Part shown: positions 32,480 through 41,687 of the stretch, in pieces
How the letters are laid out: every line of letters starts with the position of its first letter
How positions within the stretch are numbered: position 1 is the first letter of the stretch
From: an uncultured Microbacteriaceae bacterium
GTDB taxonomy: Bacteria; Actinomycetota; Actinomycetes; Actinomycetales; Microbacteriaceae
Assembly (NCBI GenBank): GCA_947487835.1
Contig: CANKXX010000003.1
Location: 372,001-436,000, forward strand
Direction of reading: 5' to 3'
DNA length: 64,000 nucleotides
Made by a program: the position numbers and the translations under genes
The notes under the pieces: model-generated
Databases searched by the model: none
The model's input: the letters and a program-made list of their open reading frames with translations, nothing else
Told to the model about the DNA's origin: nothing

Positions 32480-34144
32480 CTAGCGCGTGGCGATGCCGAC
32501 GCGGCGGCGCAGGACCACGAGCGCTCCGCCGGCGAGCAGGAGCGCGGCCGCGAGGCCGGTGAGCGGCAGGCTCGAGCTGCTGCCGGTGTAGGCCAGCTCG
32601 TCGGTCGCGCCGTCGTCCGTGTCCACCTCGTTGTCGATCGGGACCACGCCGGAGTCGGCGGGAACGGACGGCTCGGCCGGCACGGTCGGGGCGGCGGCCG
32701 GGTCGGCGATCAGCTCGAAGGTCCCGGTGAGGGCCAGGTCGGTGTCGACGCCGGTCACGGTGACCGTGTAGGCGCCCAGCGCCGGCTGACCGAACAGGAA
32801 CAGCGGCGCCTCGAAGGTGCCCGTCTCGTCGGCGCCACCGAGAACCTCGAGCGCCTCCTCGTCGAAGACGATGGTCGCGCCGTTGGGGTCGACGAGGGTG
32901 ACCTCGACGTTCTCGTTCTGGTCGAAGCCGGTCGCGGAGACGCGCACGCCCTTCAGCGGGTCGGTCGCCTCGGAAACCGTGATGCGGTCCGGCATCAGCA
33001 GGATCGCCGGCGCGTTCGGCACGAAGGGCGCGTCACCCGGCGCGAAGGTCACGTCGACGGTGCGGAAGTTGTCCGGGACGGGCGTGCCGTCCGCACCCAC
33101 GCGGGTGATCTGAAGGGTGACGTCGGTCTCGCCGTCGTCGTCCTGCGTCACCTGGCCGAGGTCGAGCGGGGCGGTGAAGGCTCCGGTGTCGGATGCGAGA
33201 CCGCCGCCGACGAGGACCGGAAGCGTGTCACCCGGATTGAGCACGGACACGACGACGGTCTCGCCCGGGGCGGCCGTCCCCACCACGGTGGGCGTGTAGG
33301 TGTCGATCGTGTCGCCCTCGGCTGGCGTCGTCACCGTGAACGGGAACGTCGGGACGGACGCCTCGCCGATCGTGATGGTCAGCGTCACGGGCTCGCCCGC
33401 GGCCTCGCCCGTCAGGACGTTCGTCTCGGTCACCGTCACGGTGACCTCGTCGTCGGCGGCCTCGGTGAAGCTCGCGGGGCTGGCCCAGCTGAGGTCGAGG
33501 TCCACGAGCACCGGCTGCGCGGGGGAGATGGCGCTCACCGTCTCGCCGTCCTCGTTCTCGTAGGTGATGGAGATGAGGTCGAGCGCGCTCACGCCGGTGC
33601 CCGAGAAGAGCAGCGTCGTGGGGTCGACGGTCGAGCCCGGGGTGGGCTCGAAGACCGTGAGGGCGCCCGTGGGCGCCTCGGCGACGGGCTCCGCCGGGTC
33701 GACCGGCGCGGGCTCCTCGGCGACGGGGGTCTCCTCCGGCGCGGCCTCGCCGTCCGCCGGAACCTCGGCGGGCTGCTCGACGGGCGCGGCGGGATCGCTC
33801 GGCTCAGCCGGAGCGGGTGCGGGCTCCTCGGCAAGGGGCTCCTCGGCGACGGGCTCGGCGGGAGCCTCGACGGGGGCCGGCTCCTCGGCGAGGGGGGCCG
33901 GCTCGGTCACGGGCTCCGCGGGCTCGGCAACGACCTCCTCCTCGGCCGGCACCACCGCTTCGGCCCTCGCGGCGGAGTCGGCGGGTGCAGCGGCGGCGAT
34001 CTCCTCCGCCAGAGCGGCCGGGGCGGACAGCAGGCCGGGCAGGGCCACGAGACCGAAGGCCAGGCCGGCAGCGGCGAGACGGCGGCGTACGCCGTCCGTG
34101 GGAAGGCGGTCGCGGCTGTTCGGGCCGGACGGGGTACGCAGCAT
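32480..34144 (-). CDS. LAYTG-anchored cell-surface protein with Pro/Glu/Ala-rich stalk
   Basis: A 554-residue secreted protein. A signal peptide ends near SAPAALA-EE. Residues about 40-160 are a Pro/Glu/Ala stalk (VAEEPAPVDPAEPVAE type). About three Ig-like or beta-sandwich repeats follow (TVFEPTPGSTVD, TVTTPAEGDTIDTYTPTVVG). The C-terminus has the sorting signal LAYTG at residue 517, a hydrophobic segment and RRRVGIATR. LAxTG is the motif used by class E sortases of actinobacteria, so it is likely linked to peptidoglycan. ATG 34144 is chosen over the in-frame TTG one codon upstream. No enzymatic domain is seen; adhesion or wall structure is possible. Confidence 0.85.
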   Translation of the reverse strand: MLRTPSGPNSRDRLPTDGVRRRLAAAGLAFGLVALPGLLSAPAALAEEIAAAAPADSAARAEAVVPAEEEVVAEPAEPVTEPAPLAEEPAPVEAPAEPVAEEPLAEEPAPAPAEPSDPAAPVEQPAEVPADGEAAPEETPVAEEPAPVDPAEPVAEAPTGALTVFEPTPGSTVDPTTLLFSGTGVSALDLISITYENEDGETVSAISPAQPVLVDLDLSWASPASFTEAADDEVTVTVTETNVLTGEAAGEPVTLTITIGEASVPTFPFTVTTPAEGDTIDTYTPTVVGTAAPGETVVVSVLNPGDTLPVLVGGGLASDTGAFTAPLDLGQVTQDDDGETDVTLQITRVGADGTPVPDNFRTVDVTFAPGDAPFVPNAPAILLMPDRITVSEATDPLKGVRVSATGFDQNENVEVTLVDPNGATIVFDEEALEVLGGADETGTFEAPLFLFGQPALGAYTVTVTGVDTDLALTGTFELIADPAAAPTVPAEPSVPADSGVVPIDNEVDTDDGATDELAYTGSSSSLPLTGLAAALLLAGGALVVLRRRVGIATR

Positions 34145-34389
34145 CAATGCTCCTGGGAAGGGGTGGATCGCGCACGGGTGGGCGCGAAAGAGGCGGCCCG
34201 GTTATCGGCCCGCGCTGCTGAGCGTAGGGATCGCGACGTGCGGTCGGCAACGATTTTTGCCCACCTGAGGGAAAACGCCGGGAACTGGGGCGCGGACCGG
34301 GGGCGCGCGGTCGACGCGACGTTGCGCGCCCCGCCGTGCGCCGAGTACACATCTGGTTAGAGGAAGCGGCGAGCGCGGAAGGAGCACCC

Positions 34390-34776
34390 ATGACCGGACC
34401 CCTGCCCTTCGCTATCGACGGGGCATCGGCCGTGCCGCCGTACGAGCAGCTGCGGGTGCAGATCCTCGAGGGCGTGAAGGCGGGCACGCTCCCGCCGGGA
34501 ACCCAGCTCCCGACCGTGCGCCGGCTGGCGGGCGAGCTCGGGATCGCGCCGAACACGGTGGCGCGCAGCTACCGCGAGCTGGAGCGCGACGAGGTCATCG
34601 AGACCCGCGGGAGGAACGGATCCTTCATCGCCGCGAGCGGCGACGCGACCCAGCGGCAGGCCGCGGCAGCCGCATCCGCCTACGCCGAGCGCATCCGCCA
34701 GCTGCGTCTGCCGGCGGACGAGGCGGTCGAACTGGTGCGTCGCGCCCTCGCGCAATCTCCTCGCCGCGACGCCTGA
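34390..34776 (+). CDS. GntR-family transcriptional regulator (YtrA subfamily)
   Basis: A 128-residue short GntR regulator of the YtrA type. The winged helix (PPYEQLRVQILEGVKAGTLPPGTQLPTVRRLAGELGIAPNTVARSYRELERDEVIE) fills most of the protein, and the C-terminal dimerisation tail is short (about 35 residues). ATG 34390 follows GAAGGAG. YtrA regulators usually control an ABC transporter encoded with them, but here none adjoins; it lies between two divergently arranged surface-protein genes. A -35/-10 pair TTGCGC (34322) and TACACA (34346), spaced 18, may drive it. The target is unknown. Confidence 0.88.
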   Translation: MTGPLPFAIDGASAVPPYEQLRVQILEGVKAGTLPPGTQLPTVRRLAGELGIAPNTVARSYRELERDEVIETRGRNGSFIAASGDATQRQAAAAASAYAERIRQLRLPADEAVELVRRALAQSPRRDA

Positions 34777-34914
34777 TCTGCCTGTAGCCTGACCAGACTT
34801 CCACCCCGTGTGGGGGTCACCGGTCACCCCGGCTTTCCGTTCCGTTCGCAATCCGGATGTGTTGACCGCGTTCCATCGATGCAACACGTCAGCACGGATA
34901 TTAGGGGTAACTAC

Positions 34915-37900
34915 ATGCGCGGTTCACGGCCGAACCCAACGAGGCTCTGCCTCGCCGGAGTCCTGGGGGTGGCACTGGCGGGAGCACCGCTCGTCGTGCT
35001 GCCCGCCCAGGCCGATCCGGAGGGAACCGGGGTCGTCCTCAGCGAGGCCTACGTCAACGGGGGGAGTGACGGAGCCGCCTACGTGGCGCGTTTCGTCGAG
35101 CTCTACAACCCGACGGACGCGGACCTCCCGCTCGAGGGGCTCTCACTTCAGTACAGGTCGGCCACCGGAACCGGCGCCGCGACCGGCGTCTTCCCGCTCA
35201 CCGGCACCGTGCCGGCCGGCGGCACCTTCCTGATTGCCGGGGCCGGCAACGGCGCGGCGGGGGCGCAGCTGCCCACCCCGGACTTCAGCGCGCCGGGGTT
35301 CAACGCCTCGGGCAACCCGAGCGGCGGCGGTACGATCCTGCTCGTCGACGGCACGGAGCCGATCGACCCGGGTGAGGGCTCGATCACGGACCTCCCCGAG
35401 GTCGTGGACCTGCTCGGCTACGGCACGAGCAACACGTTCGAGACGGCGGCCGAGGCGGACGGGTACTCCCTCACCGCGTCGCTCAGCCGTACCGACGGCG
35501 CGGACACGAACGACAACGCGGCGGACTTCGCCACAGGGGTGCCCAGCCCCACGAACGCGGCCGGCGAGACCGAGGCGCCCGCGGAGCCCGCGGAGCCCGC
35601 GGAGCCCACGGACCCCACGGACCCCACCGAGCCCACCGAGCCGGCCGAGCCGGCCGAGCCCGGCGAGCCGGCCGAGCCCGGCGAGCCCGCCACCGCGACC
35701 ATCGCGGAGGTCCAGGGCACCGGAGTTGAGAGCCCGATCGTCGGCGAGACGGTCACCACGCGCGGCGTCGTGACCGCGAACTACGCGACCGGCGGCCTCG
35801 ACGGCTACTACATCCAGACGCCCGGCACCGGCGGCACCATCGACTTCACCGCGCACACGGCGTCGGACGGCATCTTCGTCGACTCCCCCGCCACCGTCGG
35901 CGCCGCAGCCGTCGGAAGCTACGTCGAGGTCACCGGCGAGGTCGTCGAGGCCTTCGGGGCGACGCACCTTGTCGTGGCGGAGGGCGGGCTCACCCCCGTC
36001 GCCGAGACGGTCACCGCGCCGCTGCCGGTCGCGGGGGCCTTCCCCGTCAGCCCGGTTCAGCGCGAGTCCCTCGAGGGCATGCTCCTGCTGCCGACCAGCC
36101 CGTTCACCGTGACGGACAACTTCTCCACCAACCGCTTCGGATCCGTCGGCCTCGCCCAGGGCACCGCACCGCTCGTGCAGCCCACCGTCGTCACGGAGCC
36201 CGGCAGCGCGGAGTACGAGGCGCTCGTCGCCGCGAACGCCGCCGTCTCCGTGACGCTGGACGACGGCGCCGACATCGAGTACACCGAGCCCGAGGGCGCG
36301 GACGTGCCGCTCCCCTACCTGTCGACGGACGCCCCCGTGCGCGTCGGCGCCGCGGTGACCTTCACCCGTCCCGTCGTGCTCGACTTCGCGTTCGGCGACT
36401 GGACCTTCCAGCCGACAGCTCGGCTGACCGGCGCGAACGCCGCCGACGTGCAGCCGGCGACCTTCGCCGACACGCGCACGGCCGCCCCGGAGACGCTGAG
36501 CGGCGACGTGACCATGGCGTCGTTCAACGTGCTCAACTACTTCACCACCACGGGCGACGAGCTCGAGGGCTGCGAGTACTTCGCCGACCGCGCCGGGGAC
36601 CCCGTCACGGTACGCGGCGGCTGCGACGCCCGCGGTGCCGCGGAGGACGAGGATCTCGAGCGCCAGCAGGCGAAGATCGTGGCCGCCATCAACGCGCTCG
36701 GCGCCGACGTGGTGTCCCTCGAGGAGATCGAGAATTCCGCCGCACTCGGCCAGGACCGTGACGAGGCGCTCTCCGCACTCGTCGCGGCGCTGAACGCCGC
36801 GGCCGGCGAGGAGCGCTGGGCGTTCGTGCCGTCCCCGGCCGACGTGCCCGAGAACGAGGACGTCATCCGCACCGCCTTCATCTACGACCCGCGGGTCGTG
36901 GAGACGGTCGGCGACTCGGTGATCCTCGACGACCCGGCCTTCGCCAACGCCCGCCAGCCGCTCGCCCAGGCGTTCGAGCTGGTCGACGGCACCGAGGAGA
37001 ACCGCTTCCTCGCGATCGTGAACCACTTCAAGTCGAAGAGCGACGGCGGCACCGGGGCGGACGACGACCAGGGCGACGGCCAGGGCGAGTTCAACGCCGC
37101 CCGCGTCGCGCAGGCCGAGGCCCTCGTCGGGTTCGCGGACGACCTCCGCACCGAGACCGACATCGAGCGCGTGCTGCTGAGCGGCGACTTCAACGCGTAC
37201 CTGATGGAGGACCCGATCGACGTGATCCGCGAGGCCGGCTACACCGACATCGGCGCGATGACGGGCGAGCAGACCTACGCCTTCGGCGGCGCTGTCGGAT
37301 CGCTCGACCACATCTTCGTGTCAGACGAGGCCGCGGGCGCCATCGCGGGCTCGGACATCTGGAACATCAACGCGTACGAGTCCGTCGCGCTCGAGTACAG
37401 CCGGTACAACTACAACGTCACCGACCTGTACGAGCCGGACGCCTTCCGCTCCTCCGACCACGACCCGATCCTGGTCGGGCTCGACCTGACCGGTGAGCGG
37501 ATCAACCTCAACCTGCTGAACATCAACGACTTCCACGGGCGCATCGACCAGAACACGGTCAACTTCGCCGCGACGGTGGAGACGCTGCGTCAGGCGGGCG
37601 GCGAGGACGAGACGCTGTTCCTCTCGGCGGGAGACAACATCGGCGCCTCCCTGTTCGCCTCGTCGAGTCAGAACGACGAGCCGACCATCGACGTGCTGAA
37701 CGCGCTCGAGCTGCGCACCTCCGCCGTCGGCAACCACGAGTTCGACCAGGGCTTCGCTGACCTGACCGGGCGCGTGGCGGACTCCGCCGACTGGAACTAC
37801 CTCGGCGCGAACGTCTACGAGAAGGGCACGACCACCCCCGCCCTGCAGGAGTACGAGCTGTTCGAGGTCGACGGGCTGACGGTGGCCGTGATCGGTGCCG

Positions 37901-39690
37901 TGACCCAGGAGACGCCGACGCTCGTCTCCCCCGCCGGTGTGGCCACCCTCGACTTCGGTGACCCGGTCGAGGCGGTGAACCGCGTCGCCGCCGAGCTCAC
38001 CGAGTCCGGCGCGGCCGACGTGATCATCGCCGAGTACCACGAGGGTGCCGCGGTCGGCATCACGGGCGGCTCCTCGCTCGAGGAGCAGCTGACGGATGCG
38101 GACTCCGCGTTCACGAGCATCGTGACGGAGACCTCCGCCGCGGTCGACGCCATCTTCACCGGTCACACGCACCAGCAGTACGCGTGGGACGCACCCGTCC
38201 CCGGTGAGCCCGGCCAGACCCGCCCGATCCTCCAGACGGGCAGCTACGGCGAGTTCATCGGCCAGATCGTGCTCTCCTTCGACACCGGCAGCGACGACAT
38301 CGGTGCCTACGCGCAGGCCAACGTGCCCCGCATCCCGGTGCCCACCGACGTGGCCGCCGCGGAGCAGCAGCGTGCAGCCCTGATCGCCGCGTTCCCCCGG
38401 GTCGCCGAGGTCAGCACGATCGTCGACGCCGCGCTGGCCGAGGCCGAGGTCATCGGTTCCCAGCCGGTGGGCGAGGTCACGGCCGACATCACCCGCGCGT
38501 ACTCCGCCCCCGGGCAGGAGAACCGCGGTGCGGAGTCGACGCTGGGCAACCTCGTCGCCGACTCGCTCGTCGCGACCCTCAGCGACGCGGACCTCGGCGG
38601 CGCCGAGATCGGCGTCGTGAACCCGGGCGGCCTGCGCGCCGACCTCGGCTTCGCCCCCTCGGGCGACGAGGACGCGGGCGTGGTGACCTTCGCGGAGGCC
38701 AACGCGGTGCTGCCGTTCGTCAACAACCTGTGGACGACGACGCTCACCGGCGCCCAGTTCAAGACGGTGCTCGAGCAGCAGTGGCAGCGGGACGCCGAGG
38801 GCAACGTGCCGTCGCGGCCGTTCCTGGCCCTCGGCCTCTCGGACAACGTCGACTACACCTGGGACGACACGCGTCCCGAGGGTGACCGCATCACCGCCAT
38901 CTGGGTCGACGGTCAGCCCATCGACCCCGCTCGCGGCTACCGCATCGGTTCGTTCAACTTCCTGCTGCAGGGAGGCGACAACTTCCGCGGGTTCGCCGAG
39001 GGCACGGACACCCGGGACTCCGGTCTCGTCGACCGTGACGCCTGGATCGCCTACATCACCGAGAACAGCCCCCTGTCCCCGTCGTTCGACCGCCGCGGCG
39101 TGCGAGTGACGGACGTGCCCACCGGCCCGCTGGCCGTCGGCGCGAACGGGACCGTGTCGGTGTCGAACCTCGACCTGACCTCGCTCGGCAGCCCGGTGAA
39201 CACCGAGGTCTCCGCGGCGTTCGAGGGAAGCGCGGCCGCACCGGTCGTCTCCCCCGTCACCGCCGGCGCCTCGACCGTGGCGTTCACCGTGCCGAGCGAC
39301 GTGTCCGGCACCGCCGTACTCGTCATCACGGCTCGCGAGTCCGGCACCGAGGTGCGGATCGCGATCCCCGTCGAGGGCACCGACCCCGGCACCCCGGGCA
39401 ACCCCGGCACCCCGGGCAACCCGGGCAACCCAGGCACGCCCGGCACGCCTGGCAACCCGGGCGGCGGCAACGGCAACCCCGGCGGCGGCAACGGCAACCC
39501 CGGCACGCCGGGTAACCCCGGCAACGGCGGCAACGGCAACGGCAACGGCGGCGGCAACGGCAACGGAGGCGGCCTCGCCTACACCGGTGCTGACGCGGCC
39601 CCGGTCGCCCTGGCCGGTGGCCTGCTGCTCCTGCTCGGCGCGATCGCGATGGTGGTCCGAGGCCGCCGTCGCCTGACCGACGAGGCCTAA
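34915..39690 (+). CDS. LAYTG-anchored ExeM/NucH-type nuclease fused to 5'-nucleotidase
   Basis: A 1,591-residue surface enzyme. In order: signal peptide ending LPAQA-DPEG; lamin-tail domain (about 40-200, FVELYNPTDADLPL); Pro/Glu linker (about 210-255); OB-like region; endonuclease/exonuclease/phosphatase domain from about 530 (VTMASFNVLNYF, LEEIEN, SGDFNAY, SSDHDPILVG). A 5'-nucleotidase starts at about 862 (NINDFHGRID, SAGDNIGAS, GNHEFDQG, GHTHQQ) with its C-terminal domain (GAESTLGNLVAD, NPGGLRADL, QGGDNFRGF). Then come an Ig-like region, a Gly/Asn/Pro linker, LAYTG at 1554, a membrane segment and RGRRR. It would degrade extracellular DNA to nucleotides and dephosphorylate them at the wall, giving nucleosides and phosphate. 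ATG 34915 has AGGGG seven bases before it. Confidence 0.93.
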   Translation: MRGSRPNPTRLCLAGVLGVALAGAPLVVLPAQADPEGTGVVLSEAYVNGGSDGAAYVARFVELYNPTDADLPLEGLSLQYRSATGTGAATGVFPLTGTVPAGGTFLIAGAGNGAAGAQLPTPDFSAPGFNASGNPSGGGTILLVDGTEPIDPGEGSITDLPEVVDLLGYGTSNTFETAAEADGYSLTASLSRTDGADTNDNAADFATGVPSPTNAAGETEAPAEPAEPAEPTDPTDPTEPTEPAEPAEPGEPAEPGEPATATIAEVQGTGVESPIVGETVTTRGVVTANYATGGLDGYYIQTPGTGGTIDFTAHTASDGIFVDSPATVGAAAVGSYVEVTGEVVEAFGATHLVVAEGGLTPVAETVTAPLPVAGAFPVSPVQRESLEGMLLLPTSPFTVTDNFSTNRFGSVGLAQGTAPLVQPTVVTEPGSAEYEALVAANAAVSVTLDDGADIEYTEPEGADVPLPYLSTDAPVRVGAAVTFTRPVVLDFAFGDWTFQPTARLTGANAADVQPATFADTRTAAPETLSGDVTMASFNVLNYFTTTGDELEGCEYFADRAGDPVTVRGGCDARGAAEDEDLERQQAKIVAAINALGADVVSLEEIENSAALGQDRDEALSALVAALNAAAGEERWAFVPSPADVPENEDVIRTAFIYDPRVVETVGDSVILDDPAFANARQPLAQAFELVDGTEENRFLAIVNHFKSKSDGGTGADDDQGDGQGEFNAARVAQAEALVGFADDLRTETDIERVLLSGDFNAYLMEDPIDVIREAGYTDIGAMTGEQTYAFGGAVGSLDHIFVSDEAAGAIAGSDIWNINAYESVALEYSRYNYNVTDLYEPDAFRSSDHDPILVGLDLTGERINLNLLNINDFHGRIDQNTVNFAATVETLRQAGGEDETLFLSAGDNIGASLFASSSQNDEPTIDVLNALELRTSAVGNHEFDQGFADLTGRVADSADWNYLGANVYEKGTTTPALQEYELFEVDGLTVAVIGAVTQETPTLVSPAGVATLDFGDPVEAVNRVAAELTESGAADVIIAEYHEGAAVGITGGSSLEEQLTDADSAFTSIVTETSAAVDAIFTGHTHQQYAWDAPVPGEPGQTRPILQTGSYGEFIGQIVLSFDTGSDDIGAYAQANVPRIPVPTDVAAAEQQRAALIAAFPRVAEVSTIVDAALAEAEVIGSQPVGEVTADITRAYSAPGQENRGAESTLGNLVADSLVATLSDADLGGAEIGVVNPGGLRADLGFAPSGDEDAGVVTFAEANAVLPFVNNLWTTTLTGAQFKTVLEQQWQRDAEGNVPSRPFLALGLSDNVDYTWDDTRPEGDRITAIWVDGQPIDPARGYRIGSFNFLLQGGDNFRGFAEGTDTRDSGLVDRDAWIAYITENSPLSPSFDRRGVRVTDVPTGPLAVGANGTVSVSNLDLTSLGSPVNTEVSAAFEGSAAAPVVSPVTAGASTVAFTVPSDVSGTAVLVITARESGTEVRIAIPVEGTDPGTPGNPGTPGNPGNPGTPGTPGNPGGGNGNPGGGNGNPGTPGNPGNGGNGNGNGGGNGNGGGLAYTGADAAPVALAGGLLLLLGAIAMVVRGRRRLTDEA

Positions 39691-39708
39691 CAGCTCCACG
39701 CACAACGA

Positions 39709-39744
39709 GAGCGGCGCTCGCACCCCAGGGTGCGGGCGCCGCTC
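39709..39744 (+). terminator. terminator of the nuclease/5'-nucleotidase gene
   Basis: GAGCGGCGCTCGCACCC pairs with GGTGCGGGCGCCGCTC around a 2-3 base loop, followed by CCGTTT. It lies 18 bases after the stop codon. Confidence 0.85.
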
Positions 39745-39776
39745 CCGTTTGCGCACATGCTGACCTGCGGTCCCGT

Positions 39777-39798
39777 CCCTTCGACAGGCTCAGGGACC
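39777..39798. repeat. dispersed palindromic repeat, single copy
   Basis: CCCTTCGACAGGCTCAGGGACC is the same element as at 7467, 39950, 41587 and (reverse) 58789. Confidence 0.8.
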
Positions 39799-39908
39799 GA
39801 AATGGGCACGCCGGTCTGCGGTGGTCGTCCCCGAGAGCTTCGCGAGCAGCGACAGCAACGGGATGGTCACCCCGCGAGATGGCGAGCGGCTCAGGGCGGT
39901 CACCATAC

Positions 39909-39971
39909 GGTCGCTGAGCTTGTCGAAGCCACGTGCGCCGACCTCGCGTCCCTTCGACAGGCTCAGGGACC
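39909..39971. repeat. dispersed palindromic repeat pair forming a hairpin
   Basis: GGTCGCTGAGCTTGTCGAAG (39909-39928) is inverted relative to CTTCGACAGGCTCAGGGACC (39952-39971), with 18 of 20 bases complementary. It may terminate the HNH gene transcript from the right. Confidence 0.8.
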
Positions 39972-40021
39972 GTGGGGCTGGCCCTTGCCCTGGGGATTGC
40001 ATGGGCGATGGCGGGAGCATG

Positions 40022-41497
40022 TCAGTCTCCCGGGCTAGCCGACTCGGGTGAATCGGCGGGTGCTGGGTCGTATCTCCGCAGGCGGTGTCGGCGGGCGTTC
40101 CAGTCCTGGACCGCTCTGCTCTTCGTCGCCAGGTGCCGGCCCTCTCGGGTTGGGCTGATCGATCTCGGCGGAACCAGCGTGTACATCCCACCAGCCCGGG
40201 TGATGTCCCAGCCGCGGTTGTGCAGCAACAGATGGTGGTGCTTGCACAGCAGCACGCCGTCGGCGATGTCGGTCTTGCCGTGGTCTCGTTTCCACTGGTT
40301 GATGTGGTGTGCCTCGCACCAGGACGGCGGTCTGTCGCAGCCTGGCCACATGCAGCCGCCATCTCTCACCGCGAGGCCAATTCGCTGGCGGGCGTTGAAG
40401 AGGCGCTGTTCGCGTCCGACATTGACGCATTGCCCGCCATCGTCCAGGACCACAGCGATGGTGCCAGTGGCGCAGATCTCGCGGCGGATGGTGTCGATCG
40501 AGACCGCCTCGCCGGTGTCTTGAATCGAGCCGTGCCCCTCGCCGCTTTGGAGTGACTCTTTCGAGACGATTACCCGCACCGCCGGCCTCCGCGACCCATA
40601 GACCCGCCCAGGGTCAGCGTCGGCACCGATGCGAAGAAGCTCGAGGAACCCGTCGGCGGCGAGGCGATCGGTGGACCTCGGGTCCTTCATAATCGCGTCA
40701 ATGCGTGCCCGATCCTCCTCCTTGACGAACCTGGGTCCGCCGCGCCTCGGATTAGTGAGCTCGTCGAGGACGGACAGGAGGAAGGCACCTGGTTCTGGGG
40801 CGTAGAGGAACTTGCCCTCGACCATCCCGTCTGGGCGCTTCCACGCCTTGAGGTGTTGCTGGTCGAGTTGGGCCTTCTCGCGGTCGGCTACCTCGGTGTC
40901 GTTCAAGCCGTCGCGCAGCTGGCGTGCCCGGCGGTGCAACTGTCCCGCGGTGAGCGTGGTCGCATGGTCGAGCAGTTCCGCCGCGGCCTCGCGCAGCGCC
41001 TCGGGTGACACGGTGTCCGTAGGGAGGCCGAGGCCGGCGCGGATAGCGTCCGCTTGGGCGATGGAGACTAGGCCGTCTGTGACCGCGTGGGCGATCGGGG
41101 CCTGCCACGGCGTGGGTGGTGCCGGGAGTTCCGGGTGCTCGCGCTGGAGGGTCTCGACGGCGTCCGTCTCGGCGAGCATCTTGCCGACCTCAAGGATCGA
41201 CACCGCTCCGCCTTTAGTCACGCCCGTGACGGCTTCGACCATGGCTTGTGGTGTCCGGTAGCCCTCCTGCTGTGCCAGTCCTTCCGAGCCGAGGTCGGTC
41301 GACGAGCGCCGATCGAGCTCGCCCGCGATCCAGGCGGTGAAAGTGTCGCAGCACTGTCTGAGGTCGGCGATAGCGTGCAGCGCGTTCACGAGGTCCTGCT
41401 TCGGCAGGGGTACGAAAGCGGCAGGGGAGTCGCCCAGGCCTGCCACTGCATCCGCTGTGCGGAGGAGCGTCGTTGCCGGGTTTCTCATAGCACACAT
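40022..41497 (-). CDS. DUF222 / HNH endonuclease protein (13E12-repeat type)
   Basis: A protein of about 491 residues. The N-terminal DUF222 region (about 30-330) leads to an HNH nuclease core at about 370-430: CMWPGCDRPPSWCEAHHINQWKRDHG, then LLCKHHHLLLHNRGW. Four Cys and several His would hold zinc and a catalytic metal. The family is multicopy in actinobacteria (REP13E12 in mycobacteria) and its role is unresolved. Starts at 41497 (MCAMRN) or 41488 are both possible. GC content and codon mix are lower than in flanking genes, and palindromic repeats lie on both sides, suggesting a mobile or recombining unit. Confidence 0.88.
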   Translation of the reverse strand: MCAMRNPATTLLRTADAVAGLGDSPAAFVPLPKQDLVNALHAIADLRQCCDTFTAWIAGELDRRSSTDLGSEGLAQQEGYRTPQAMVEAVTGVTKGGAVSILEVGKMLAETDAVETLQREHPELPAPPTPWQAPIAHAVTDGLVSIAQADAIRAGLGLPTDTVSPEALREAAAELLDHATTLTAGQLHRRARQLRDGLNDTEVADREKAQLDQQHLKAWKRPDGMVEGKFLYAPEPGAFLLSVLDELTNPRRGGPRFVKEEDRARIDAIMKDPRSTDRLAADGFLELLRIGADADPGRVYGSRRPAVRVIVSKESLQSGEGHGSIQDTGEAVSIDTIRREICATGTIAVVLDDGGQCVNVGREQRLFNARQRIGLAVRDGGCMWPGCDRPPSWCEAHHINQWKRDHGKTDIADGVLLCKHHHLLLHNRGWDITRAGGMYTLVPPRSISPTREGRHLATKSRAVQDWNARRHRLRRYDPAPADSPESASPGD

Positions 41498-41586
41498 TCT
41501 AGCAGGTAGAAAGTTTCTTCGATGAAGAACTTTCGTCCTGTGGACAACTTGTTCCGGGTCGAAGGGTTGTGAGCGCTGGCTCACGT

Positions 41587-41608
41587 CCCTTCGACGGGCT
41601 CAGGGACC
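41587..41608. repeat. dispersed palindromic repeat upstream of HNH gene
   Basis: CCCTTCGACGGGCTCAGGGACC followed by GTGGG, in the same orientation as the copy at 39950-39971 (also followed by GTGGG). The two therefore form direct repeats bracketing the HNH gene. Confidence 0.8.
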
Positions 41609-41687
41609 GTGGGCACCCCGCCCTGCCCCGCACTCCCGCCCCGCCCGCGCACCCCCGCACCCGCGCAGCGCAGCGCGGGGCGGGCGG

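Larger units (their letters stand above)
39691..40021. other. 331-base gap: terminator plus three copies of the dispersed palindrome
   Basis: This stretch holds no convincing gene. It begins with a strong terminator (39709-39744), then carries one single repeat (39777-39798) and one paired, hairpin-forming repeat (39909-39971). It ends at the stop of the HNH gene. Short track ORFs here run through the repeats and are rejected. Confidence 0.75.

Noticed and set aside
35143-39756. Two long minus-strand ORFs (722 and 811 residues) opposite the nuclease/nucleotidase gene
   Set aside because: Composition of shadow frames and no motifs; the plus strand carries every catalytic motif.
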